This document shows positions 1 through 6,141 of a stretch of DNA of 9,649 bases, piece after piece. The notes under the pieces are model-generated. The model was not told the DNA's origin. It ran no database searches and saw only the letters and a list, made by a program, of their open reading frames with translations. Position 1 is the first letter of the stretch. Every line of letters starts with the position of its first letter. Source of the DNA: Candidatus Omnitrophota bacterium (GTDB lineage Bacteria > Omnitrophota > Koll11 > Gygaellales > JAHJCI01); NCBI GenBank assembly GCA_030622705.1, contig JAUXFU010000020.1, positions 1 through 9,649 of the forward strand, written 5' to 3'. The position numbers and the translations under genes are program-made.

Positions 1-1
1 G

Positions 2-595
2 CAATACGTATCACGAAATGAATTAAGGGCTAACAGAGGATTTACGCTGATCGAGATGTTAATTGTTATAGTAATATTTTCGTTAATAGGTTTGGCAATT
101 TTCGGCACATTGAGTAATGGTATCAGGATTTGGCAGCGCGTAAATCAGGCAGTCGCGCAGGAAGATATCAATATCTTTTTTGAACGGTTTGCCGGAGAAT
201 TGCGGGATTGTTTTGAATTCAGCACAATTAAATTTCAGGGCAAGGAAGATGAAATTATCTTTGCTACCCTGGTAACAACACCGGGTTCAGGTATAGGGGT
301 TGGTCAGGTAATCTATCAGTACGATAAGAACGCCGGAGGAATAACACAGGAGAAAAGGGACTATAGCCAGATCTATAAGGGTAAAAGCGGTTTTAGGCGT
401 GAATTGTTAACAGGCGTCGATTATTTGAAATTTAGCTATTATTTTTATGATGAAGTTGAAAAAGAATATCTCTGGCAGCAAGAGTGGCAAGAGGATGGAT
501 TGCCAAAAGCCGTGAGAATAGAATTGGGATTTAATAAAGATGATCAGGATGAAAAGATTATTCGGACAATCGATATCCCCGTTTGCCTGCTGTAG
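2..595 (+). CDS. gspJ: GspJ-like minor pseudopilin of type II secretion (5' partial)
   Basis: Seen: the frame is open from the left edge and encodes a class III prepilin signal, R-G-F-T-L-I-E (codons 35-55), followed by a hydrophobic helix (MLIVIVIFSLIGLAIFG). Cleavage would fall between the Gly at 38-40 and the Phe at 41-43; the Glu at 53-55 is the conserved Glu+5. The ATG at 56 lies inside this motif, so it cannot be the true start; the start lies left of the window. Known: such proteins are processed by the prepilin peptidase GspO/PilD and enter the pseudopilus. Inference: GspJ rather than GspH or GspI, because an amphipathic helix with RIWQRVNQA and FFERFAGELRD follows, a C-terminal beta-rich domain of about 130 residues resembles GspJ, and gspK comes directly after. 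GspJ is a minor pseudopilin of the tip complex with GspI and GspK. Family assignment is firm; the exact letter is slightly less so. Confidence 0.85.
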   Translation, partial: QYVSRNELRANRGFTLIEMLIVIVIFSLIGLAIFGTLSNGIRIWQRVNQAVAQEDINIFFERFAGELRDCFEFSTIKFQGKEDEIIFATLVTTPGSGIGVGQVIYQYDKNAGGITQEKRDYSQIYKGKSGFRRELLTGVDYLKFSYYFYDEVEKEYLWQQEWQEDGLPKAVRIELGFNKDDQDEKIIRTIDIPVCLL

Positions 596-608
596 GGATG
601 GTAGAAGG

Positions 609-706
609 ATGTCCCCCTTCGCCTTCAACAAGATAGGTTATGGTATGGCTACGGCGGACTATCCTGCGAAGCCTGACCTTCGTTTACATATTGAAGGGCG
701 AAGAAG
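609..706. repeat. Palindromic repeat-like element at the gspJ/gspK junction
   Basis: Seen: 617-628 (CTTCGCCTTCAA) is the reverse complement of 691-703 (TTGAAGGGCGAAG) except for one bulged base. Between them is a smaller hairpin, CGAAG 667-671 with CTTCG 678-682 and a 6-nt loop. The stretch is visibly more GC-rich than its flanks and falls exactly between the end of gspJ and the prepilin cleavage site of GspK. Inference: a small mobile or repetitive palindromic element that has become part of the gspK 5' end. Only one clear copy is visible, so its repetitive nature cannot be shown here. Confidence 0.45.
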
Positions 707-1697
707 AGGCAGTATATTATTAATTACCCTCTGGACACTTTGTTTATTAACTGTATTTGCTATACATTTAGGTTATAGCGTAAGGCAGAAGATTATATTG
801 ATCGAGAGACTTAATAGCCGGGATAATTTATACTTTATTGCTGATGCAGGGATTAAACAGGCAAGCGCCGAATTAAAGAAAAAGGTTTCTCCTGTCGAGT
901 ACGACGCTTTAAACGAGGCATGGAGTAATAATCCGGACGTATTTAAGGATGTCGATATAGGATTAGGCAGTTTTAATATCGGATATAATTATTGGGATTC
1001 TCATTCAGGCCGTCAGCGAATAAGGTATGGGCTTGTTGACGAAGAAAAAAAACTTAATTTAAATACATCAGAGTTAAACGATATTCAGCGGCTTATTATA
1101 ATTGTTACTAAACTTGATGAAACAGATGCGCAGGATTTGGCGGCTGCAATTGTTGACTGGAGAGACGCTGACAGTAAGCCTTCAGCTCCTTTAGGGGGTG
1201 CCGAGGACAGGTATTACCGCAATCTGCCTAATCCCTATGAAGCTAAGGATGCGGAGTTTGAGGTTTTTGATGAATTATTTCTGGTTAAAGGAATAAACAA
1301 AGAAGTCTTTGATCAATTAAAAGATTACATTACAATTTATAGTAATGGAGAAATAAATATTAATACTGCGTCAGAACAGGTCCTCCTTGCCTTAAATTTA
1401 GAAGATGATCTGGTAAATAGGATTCTTTCTTTTCGCTGCGGAAGGGATGGTGTTGAGGCAACAGAGGACGACAATGTCTTTATTACGCCTTCTTGCATTA
1501 TCGCAGAGCTTAACGAATTTTCATCATTATCTTCCAGTGAAATAGTCAGTTTAAATAATCTGATATCTGCGGGTAAGATTTCGACCAGTTCCGGAAATTT
1601 TATGGTTAGAGCAGTAGCGCGGTTAGGCACCAGACAAAAGCAGATAATCTGTATAATAAACCGAAAAGGCAAGATTTTGTCTTGGAGGGAAGGTTAA
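645..1697 (+). CDS. gspK: GspK-like minor pseudopilin of type II secretion
   Basis: Tip subunit of the T2SS pseudopilus. Seen: a basic leader ends in RRRG, then SILLITLWTLCLLTVFAIHLG forms the membrane helix; cleavage would be between G and S. Position +5 is Ile, not Glu, as is known for GspK/XcpX. A large domain follows, with VDEEKKLNLNT, AAIVDWRDAD and a helical segment with ININTASEQVLLAL, all typical of GspK. A loop with CGRDG and TEDDN (residues about 265-277 from ATG 645) may bind calcium. Start choice: the frame is open back to ATG 540, inside gspJ, but codons 540-690 are gspJ shadow plus a palindromic repeat. In-frame ATGs are at 540, 549, 609 and 645. I chose 645 because it gives a 22-residue leader and has a weak TAGG about 7 nt upstream; 609 has AGAAGG only one base away. 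The start is uncertain. It is followed 3 nt later by gspL. Confidence 0.85.
   Translation: MATADYPAKPDLRLHIEGRRRGSILLITLWTLCLLTVFAIHLGYSVRQKIILIERLNSRDNLYFIADAGIKQASAELKKKVSPVEYDALNEAWSNNPDVFKDVDIGLGSFNIGYNYWDSHSGRQRIRYGLVDEEKKLNLNTSELNDIQRLIIIVTKLDETDAQDLAAAIVDWRDADSKPSAPLGGAEDRYYRNLPNPYEAKDAEFEVFDELFLVKGINKEVFDQLKDYITIYSNGEININTASEQVLLALNLEDDLVNRILSFRCGRDGVEATEDDNVFITPSCIIAELNEFSSLSSSEIVSLNNLISAGKISTSSGNFMVRAVARLGTRQKQIICIINRKGKILSWREG
1684..1693 (+). promoter_or_regulatory. Ribosome binding site fixing the TTG start of gspL
   Basis: The purine-rich stretch GGAGGGAAGG lies within the last codons of gspK, 7 nt before TTG 1701. It supports TTG as the gspL start and suggests translational coupling of gspK and gspL. 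Confidence 0.7.
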
Positions 1698-1700
1698 AAT

Positions 1701-3155
1701 TTGAAATCAATACTGGCAACCAAGAATCTTGTGGCAATTGACCTGAGCGGTTACAATTTAAAAATTGCTCAGATGGGTTTTTCTGCCGCAAGAAGAGAAA
1801 TATTGAATTTGGCTACTCATGACGTTCGGAATTTGTCTGAGGATGATATCGCTAAAATTATTAGAGAGACCTTGAAGGAATTCCAGATTGTCAAGCCAAA
1901 GGTTTTAGCGGTTATACCGTCGTTTCTAACCATAACTAAAAATATTGAGATTCCTTCCCGCGACCCTCAGGAAATAAGAGAGATTATAAATCTGCAGGCT
2001 TCCCGCCATACGCCCTATTCACGCGATGAGATAATTATTGATTATATAGATATCGGAGTTTATAAACAGAGTTATAGTAAGGTTCTTTTGGTTATTGTCA
2101 CGCGCAGCCTTATTCGCAGGCAATTGGAAATTTTGGATAGAGCGGGATTAGTTGTTGAGCGAATGGCTTTTGCGCCTGAGGGAGTTAGTTATATCCTTTC
2201 AAAGAGTTTGAGATTGACTTCTCAGGAGTTTCCAGCAGGCGTCATCCATATCGATGAAGGTTTTACTGATTTTATGATAATCTGGAAAGATGAGGTTATA
2301 TTTATTCGTAATATTCCTATTGGTACACAGCATTTCTTAGGAGAGATAGAAAAATATGAGTCTAAATTCGTTGAGGAAGTTAGAAAATCCCTGGAAGCCT
2401 ATGCTTCCGAGGATATTGAAGGAACGCCCAGCCGATTTTTTCTCACCGGCGCGATTGATAGTCTACGGTATTTGACCGATAAGCTAAATGATGCTTTGCA
2501 TATCTCAATTAAGAGTTTGCTTTATTTTGACTATCTTTCGCTTTCTCAGAGAGCAATGAAAATAGGCTCCCTTAACAGTAACCGTTTATCTTTTTTGAAT
2601 ACGATTACTTGTCTGCTCTCTTGGGATGAGATGAAACTGGATTTGCTTCCGGATGAGACAAAATTAGAGAAGGCGGTACAGCGGCGGGCTAGGGAGATTA
2701 TCAAGACAGGCATTTTGATAATGACTGTCTTTATTTTGATCTATTGTATATTAATTGGCAAGATCTATCTTGAAAGCAGTTATTTAAAAGAGATATCTTC
2801 ACGTTATGATTCAATCCATAAAGAGGCGCAGAAATTAGAAGCTAACTTTACAAACAATCGAATGGTAAGGAATTTGTTATCGGGGCGCGGGTATTCTTTA
2901 GAGGTTTTAATCGAATTTTACAAGGCTTTGCCTTTAAGCATACAAATTAGTTTTATTAAATTTGACGCTAAGGGAACTTTTTCAGTTGAAGGCACAGGAG
3001 AGTCTATGGCTGCAGTTTTTTCTTTTGTTGATAACTTGGGAGAATCTTTCTATTTTAGAAAGGTAGAAACTCGCTATACAAGAAAAAGGAAGCAGGCGCA
3101 GAAGGATCTAACCGACTTTGCGCTTATTTGTACACTTAATAAGGAGATCGAATGA
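1701..3155 (+). CDS. gspL: GspL-like T2SS platform protein (PilM-like plus PilN-like domains)
   Basis: Inner-membrane component linking the secretion ATPase GspE to the pseudopilus platform. Seen: residues 1 to about 330 form a PilM/actin-like cytoplasmic domain, with VAIDLSGYNLKIAQ near residue 11 (phosphate-1-like), the PilM-type segment EIINLQASRHTPYSRDEI, and GVIHIDEGFTDFMIIW followed by IRNIPIG (phosphate-2-like). One membrane helix spans about 335-356 (ILIMTVFILIYCILIG). The periplasmic part has a short coiled coil and a PilN-like ferredoxin-fold domain (YKALPLSIQISFIKFD ... FSVEGTGESMAAVFSFVDNL). Known: GspL is a fusion-equivalent of PilM and PilN from type IV pili. The cytoplasmic domain here looks closer to PilM than to proteobacterial GspL. 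The start is TTG with a good ribosome binding site. The neighbours gspJ, gspK and gspM match the canonical T2SS order. It could equally be annotated as a PilM-PilN fusion. Confidence 0.82.
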   Translation: MKSILATKNLVAIDLSGYNLKIAQMGFSAARREILNLATHDVRNLSEDDIAKIIRETLKEFQIVKPKVLAVIPSFLTITKNIEIPSRDPQEIREIINLQASRHTPYSRDEIIIDYIDIGVYKQSYSKVLLVIVTRSLIRRQLEILDRAGLVVERMAFAPEGVSYILSKSLRLTSQEFPAGVIHIDEGFTDFMIIWKDEVIFIRNIPIGTQHFLGEIEKYESKFVEEVRKSLEAYASEDIEGTPSRFFLTGAIDSLRYLTDKLNDALHISIKSLLYFDYLSLSQRAMKIGSLNSNRLSFLNTITCLLSWDEMKLDLLPDETKLEKAVQRRAREIIKTGILIMTVFILIYCILIGKIYLESSYLKEISSRYDSIHKEAQKLEANFTNNRMVRNLLSGRGYSLEVLIEFYKALPLSIQISFIKFDAKGTFSVEGTGESMAAVFSFVDNLGESFYFRKVETRYTRKRKQAQKDLTDFALICTLNKEIE

Positions 3156-3156
3156 T

Positions 3157-3195
3157 CCTAGCCTTAAGGTTAGGGGTACTTCGAATCGCCCTTCG
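3157..3195. repeat. Palindromes in the gspL-gspM gap
   Basis: The 68-nt gap between gspL and gspM begins with an 18-bp near-perfect palindrome at 3157-3174 (CCTAGCCTTAAGGTTAGG, with one G-T mismatch). Next come TTCGAA and a small CGAA/TTCG hairpin (3182-3185 with 3192-3195). The 9-mer at 3186-3194 is the reverse complement of 693-701 in the gspJ/gspK element, a weak hint of a related repeat family. No T-run follows, so it does not look like a terminator. Confidence 0.4.
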
Positions 3196-3223
3196 GTCTT
3201 CATAAGTTGTCTGCGGATGAAAG

Positions 3224-3781
3224 ATGATAGATATTAAGAAGATTTACGCATTTTTTTCGAAGTTGTCCAAGAGAGAAAGACTTATTCTTTATGTTGCCTT
3301 GGGGTTTATTTCGCTAACAATCCTTGACCGCTTAATAGTTCATCCTGTTCTCTCGAAAATGCGATTCCTTGCAGAGGAAATTCAAGAGGAGGAGTCCAAG
3401 ATAAAAAGGGATTTGCATATAGTAGCGCAAAAAGAGAGGATAACCAAAGAGAGCAAGAAGTATACAGTATACTCCAGCCGGGACTTTTCTCCAGAAGATA
3501 TAATTATCCTGTTTTTAAAAGAGCTTGGGAATCTGGCAGAAAAAACGTCGGTTTATCTTGTTGATATAAAACCTTCAGGCATAAAAGTTGATGATGTGTA
3601 TAAAAAATACCTTGTGAATTTAAATTGTGAGGGGCAGATGGAGCAGATTATTAACTTTATGTACAATATTGAGACGTCTGATAACCTATTAAAGATTGAG
3701 AAATACAACATCAGTCCAGAAACACAAGGCTCGAGCGTCGCCCGCTGCACTATGACGGTTTCCAGAGTTGCTATGCCATAA
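3224..3781 (+). CDS. gspM: GspM/PilO-like T2SS inner-membrane protein
   Basis: Partner of GspL in the assembly platform. Seen: 185 residues; a short basic cytoplasmic N-terminus (KKIYAFFSKLSKRER), one membrane helix at about 20-43 (LILYVALGFISLTILDRLIV), and a charged coiled coil (FLAEEIQEEESKIKRDLHIV). A PilO-like ferredoxin-fold domain then runs from about residue 85 (EDIIILFLKELGNLAEKTSV) to the end, including YLVNLNCEGQMEQIINFMYNIE. Known: GspM and PilO share this layout and dimerise with GspL/PilN. Position directly after gspL in a pseudopilin operon favours GspM. The sequence is poorly conserved in this family, so the call rests on architecture and context. The ribosome binding site is weak (GGATGAAAG just upstream). 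No gspN or gspC-type gene follows; the operon seems to end here. Confidence 0.78.
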   Translation: MIDIKKIYAFFSKLSKRERLILYVALGFISLTILDRLIVHPVLSKMRFLAEEIQEEESKIKRDLHIVAQKERITKESKKYTVYSSRDFSPEDIIILFLKELGNLAEKTSVYLVDIKPSGIKVDDVYKKYLVNLNCEGQMEQIINFMYNIETSDNLLKIEKYNISPETQGSSVARCTMTVSRVAMP

Positions 3782-4009
3782 TTCTTACCTTATTATCTAT
3801 TCTCCTTTGCAAAAGAAATAGAAACATTTCTTTTGTTTGGAAGGAATTATTCTGCGCGGAGAATATTCCAGCACAAGCAAACCAATAGGTTTATTACTTT
3901 TGCGTAGCAGAATAATTGATTTTGCTTTGGTCATTTGGTATTGTAATATGTTTGTGATTTTGGATGACCCTACAAGATACTCCCTCCCGAAAATTCTTCT
4001 CAGTAAGCC
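3782..4009. other. Non-coding spacer with several inverted repeats
   Basis: This begins a 328-nt gene-free stretch between gspM and the marR-type gene. I see no plausible coding frame in it. Besides the 3810-3835 stem it contains an imperfect hairpin at 3843-3869 (GGAATTATTCT and AGAATATTCC, one bulge), a small hairpin AAACC-AATA-GGTTT (3879-3892), and a perfect 11-bp inverted repeat AATTATTCTGC (3845-3855) with its complement at 3907-3917. The 3845-3855 arm can pair with either partner, so two alternative folds compete. No function can be assigned. Confidence 0.5.
3810..3835 (+). terminator. Possible weak terminator after gspM
   Basis: A perfect 10-bp inverted repeat, CAAAAGAAAT (3810-3819) and ATTTCTTTTG (3826-3835), has a 6-nt loop and is followed by TTT. 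It lies 29 nt after the gspM stop, where the T2SS operon appears to end. The stem is AT-rich and the T-run is short and broken, so an efficient intrinsic terminator is doubtful. Confidence 0.4.
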
Positions 4010-4038
4010 TTGACGAATTTACTTTCATATGCTAATAT
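4010..4038 (+). promoter_or_regulatory. Sigma70-type promoter of the marR-efflux operon
   Basis: A -35 box TTGACG (4010-4015) and a -10 box TAATAT (4033-4038) are separated by exactly 17 nt. The predicted transcription start is about 4044-4046, giving a leader of about 65 nt to the TTG start. The -10 box lies inside the left arm of the inverted repeat at 4027-4067, which argues for repression by a protein bound there. Confidence 0.75.
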
Positions 4039-4067
4039 TTAGTTAAGCTAAATAAATATTAGCATAT
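4027..4067. promoter_or_regulatory. Perfect 15-bp inverted repeat, probable MarR operator
   Basis: ATATGCTAATATTTA (4027-4041) is the exact reverse complement of 4053-4067, with an 11-nt spacer. A second nested palindrome, TTTAG 4038-4042 and CTAAA 4048-4052, fills most of the spacer. The repeat covers the -10 box and the predicted start site. Known: MarR-family dimers bind inverted repeats that overlap their own promoters. Inference: this is the autoregulatory operator of the downstream regulator. The RNA form would also be a stem-loop, but no terminator T-run follows. Confidence 0.75.
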
Positions 4068-4094
4068 ATCAATTAATTGATTCTTTATAAACTT

Positions 4095-4100
4095 AAGGAG
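4095..4100 (+). promoter_or_regulatory. Shine-Dalgarno site deciding the marR start
   Basis: A consensus AAGGAG lies 9 nt before TTG 4110. The upstream in-frame TTG at 4077 would place this site inside the coding region and has no ribosome binding site of its own, so 4110 is preferred. Confidence 0.8.
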
Positions 4101-4109
4101 CAGGTAAAG

Positions 4110-4544
4110 TTGAAAAGAGTGGAAGTCATCACTAAAGAGATTACCTGGTTGATACCGAAGTTGCTTAGAGGCTTGCGGGCAGGGTTTATTGCCGCGCCAC
4201 AGTTAAGTACCTCACAGATGGTTACATTGATGAGGGTATATGAAAAAGCAACCATAAGCATAGGTGATTTGAGTAAACAGATGCATGTTTCTGCGCCAAC
4301 GGTTACAGGTGTAATTGATAGACTTGTGCGCAATGGGTACATAAGGCGTACGCATGACAAAATAGACCGCCGGAAAGTTAATGTAGAATTGACTAATAAA
4401 GGCAGCAGGTTGGTGAAACGTTTTCTTTCCGAGATTAACAAGAGGTGGTATAAAATCTTGATGCGGCTTGCCGAAAAAGACAGAGAAGATTACCTTCGAA
4501 TTTTAAAAAGAATTGTTGAGGTTTTAACCAAAGAATATGCATAG
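4110..4544 (+). CDS. MarR-family transcriptional regulator of the efflux operon
   Basis: A 144-residue winged-helix DNA-binding protein, the usual size for MarR. Seen: N-terminal dimerisation helices (residues 1 to about 45); a helix-turn-helix at about 49-76 (ISIGDLSKQMHVSAPTVTGV, then IDRLVRNGYIRR); a wing with the family's D-x-R signature (DKIDRRKVNVELTNKG, about 83-98); and C-terminal dimerisation helices with LMRLAEKDREDYLRILKRI. Starting at TTG 4110 with AAGGAG upstream is better supported than TTG 4077. It overlaps the start of the outer-membrane channel gene by 8 nt, so the two are translationally coupled. Known: many MarR proteins repress adjacent efflux genes and release DNA on binding aromatic or toxic ligands. 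Inference: it represses the 4010-4038 promoter through the inverted repeat at 4027-4067. The ligand cannot be told from sequence. Confidence 0.9.
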   Translation: MKRVEVITKEITWLIPKLLRGLRAGFIAAPQLSTSQMVTLMRVYEKATISIGDLSKQMHVSAPTVTGVIDRLVRNGYIRRTHDKIDRRKVNVELTNKGSRLVKRFLSEINKRWYKILMRLAEKDREDYLRILKRIVEVLTKEYA

Positions 4545-6141
4545 AAAAATACTTTTTATTTTAATATTTTCTGGTTTTTCTTCATTTGTTTACCCGGTAA
4601 CGGAAAGTTTATTAGAGGCAGAACAACAGCCACTTTTTTTAACGCTGGAGGAGGTTACGAAGCTGACTTTTGAGAATTGTTTTGATATTCAATTGGCTCA
4701 ATTTGATGTTCAATTTAAGGAAACGGACTTAGATAAAGTCAGATCTATTTACGACACCCTTATTGAGGCAAAGGCTGAATTTGAGGATGACCGTAAGAAA
4801 AGCGCTTCGAGCTTTGCGGGTACGAAGTCGCAAATCCGCAATTATAATTTTGGCGTATCCAAGAAGCTGCTTACCGGCACGACATTAGAGTTAGATTTTG
4901 ACAATCAGCGTTTATGGAGTAACTGGGGTTTTACAACGATTAATCCCGCGCAGGATTCTATGGTTAAAATGACATTAACACAGGAGTTGGGAAGAAATTT
5001 CTTTGGGCTTTGCGACCGTGGTGATATCAAGATTACCAAATTGGATATCCAGAATGCTCAGTATACTTCTTTGGATAAGATCGAGGAAATGTTAGTAAAT
5101 GTTCAGAAGACCTATTGGCAAGTTGTTCGATATTTAAATGCCATCAAGATTAGAGAGGATATACTGTTGAAGGCTGATGAGTTATTCCAGATTAATAAAC
5201 AGAGAATCTTAAAAGGCATTATTGAGAAACCTCAGCTGGCTGCTTCAGAGGTCAATCTCAGGCAGAAAGAGATTGATTTAATGCTGACGCAAAACGAACT
5301 GGAATTTCATATAAATGAGTTAAAGTTTTTGTTGAATTTGGAGGAAGAGAATAAGGTAATTCTGCCGGGAGAAAATTTTGATGGTTCAATTATATCCGCC
5401 GGCTTCAAGCAGGATGGTAAAATTGCCGGGATTACGAGCGCTGTTGATTCTGTGTTTGAGCAGGTTCAGTATGATTCTAAGGATGCCGAAGGCAGCCATG
5501 GAATTAATTTCGTTGCCCCGGCAATAGAGTTAAACGAGGCTTTGAAGTTTGCTTTTGAACATCGCCGGGACTATTTCAAGGCGAAAAATGAGATTGATTC
5601 CAGGAAAATAAAATTAATTATGAAGAAGAACAATCTTTGGCCGGAGATTAACCTTGAAGCCTCGTTTGGCAGAAACGGACTTAGCGAGCATCTCCGGCAG
5701 GCTGTAGAAGATATTAGCTCAGAGGATAATCCGGAATATTTCTTAGGGTTAAAACTGACATTTCCGCTTGAGAATCGGCAGGCAAGGTCTGAATTAAATA
5801 AGGCAAAGATAGAGAAGGCAAGAGCACTTGTTAATTTTAAAAAGATAGAGCGCCGGATTCTTATAGAGATTAAAGACAGCGTAAGAAATTGTAGTATTTC
5901 AAGACAGAGGTTAAGCAAGCAGGGCAACGTAGTTAAGCTGCAGAAAGAGAAACTGGCGGCAGAGCTTAAGGCTTATCAGTATGGGCGTTCAGATAGCGAT
6001 ACGCTCATTCGCTACCAGGATGATTTACTACACAGCCGGCTTTTATACATAGAAGCTCTTTTAAATTGCAAGGTAGATTTTCTTGAGCTTTATTCAAAGG
6101 AGAATATTTTTCTTGACCGTTTCTGGGAAGGCAGATTATGA
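4537..6141 (+). CDS. TolC-family outer membrane efflux protein
   Basis: Outer-membrane exit duct of a tripartite efflux or export system. Seen: 534 residues; an N-terminal signal peptide (basic HRK, then ILFILIFSGFSSFVY, with cleavage expected around residue 20) and no lipobox cysteine. Two OEP-type halves follow. The first begins LTLEEVTKLTFENCFDIQLAQ and includes long helices (VQKTYWQVVRYLNAIKIRED). The second begins IELNEALKFAFEHRRDY (about 330) and includes the typical GLKLTFPLENRQARSELNKA (about 404-423) and a C-terminal helix (LAAELKAYQYGRSDSDTLIR). The protein is somewhat longer than typical TolC homologues, partly through a polar linker at about 282-329. It overlaps the regulator by 8 nt and the RND gene by 4 nt. 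The substrate is unknown. Confidence 0.9.
   Translation: MHRKILFILIFSGFSSFVYPVTESLLEAEQQPLFLTLEEVTKLTFENCFDIQLAQFDVQFKETDLDKVRSIYDTLIEAKAEFEDDRKKSASSFAGTKSQIRNYNFGVSKKLLTGTTLELDFDNQRLWSNWGFTTINPAQDSMVKMTLTQELGRNFFGLCDRGDIKITKLDIQNAQYTSLDKIEEMLVNVQKTYWQVVRYLNAIKIREDILLKADELFQINKQRILKGIIEKPQLAASEVNLRQKEIDLMLTQNELEFHINELKFLLNLEEENKVILPGENFDGSIISAGFKQDGKIAGITSAVDSVFEQVQYDSKDAEGSHGINFVAPAIELNEALKFAFEHRRDYFKAKNEIDSRKIKLIMKKNNLWPEINLEASFGRNGLSEHLRQAVEDISSEDNPEYFLGLKLTFPLENRQARSELNKAKIEKARALVNFKKIERRILIEIKDSVRNCSISRQRLSKQGNVVKLQKEKLAAELKAYQYGRSDSDTLIRYQDDLLHSRLLYIEALLNCKVDFLELYSKENIFLDRFWEGRL

Noticed and set aside
407..631. Minus-strand open frame opposite the end of gspJ
   Set aside because: It lies opposite the real gspJ and gspK frames, lacks recognisable domains and has no ribosome binding site.
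540..644. N-terminal extension of GspK from ATG 540
   Set aside because: It would overlap gspJ by 56 nt and consists of gspJ out-of-frame sequence plus the palindromic element; the prepilin leader needs only a short basic stretch. It cannot be fully excluded.
4027..4067. Intrinsic terminator reading of the 15-bp inverted repeat
   Set aside because: The stem is AT-rich, no T-run follows it, and it overlaps a good promoter ahead of a MarR gene, so operator is the better reading.
4077..4109. MarR start at TTG 4077
   Set aside because: It has no ribosome binding site, while TTG 4110 has AAGGAG at a proper distance and gives the normal family length.
4085..4441. Minus-strand frame opposite the MarR gene
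   Set aside because: Shadow of a gene with clear family motifs; no homology recognisable in the reverse frame.
5571..5927. Minus-strand frame opposite the TolC-family gene
   Set aside because: Shadow frame; the plus strand shows canonical OEP motifs across the same bases.
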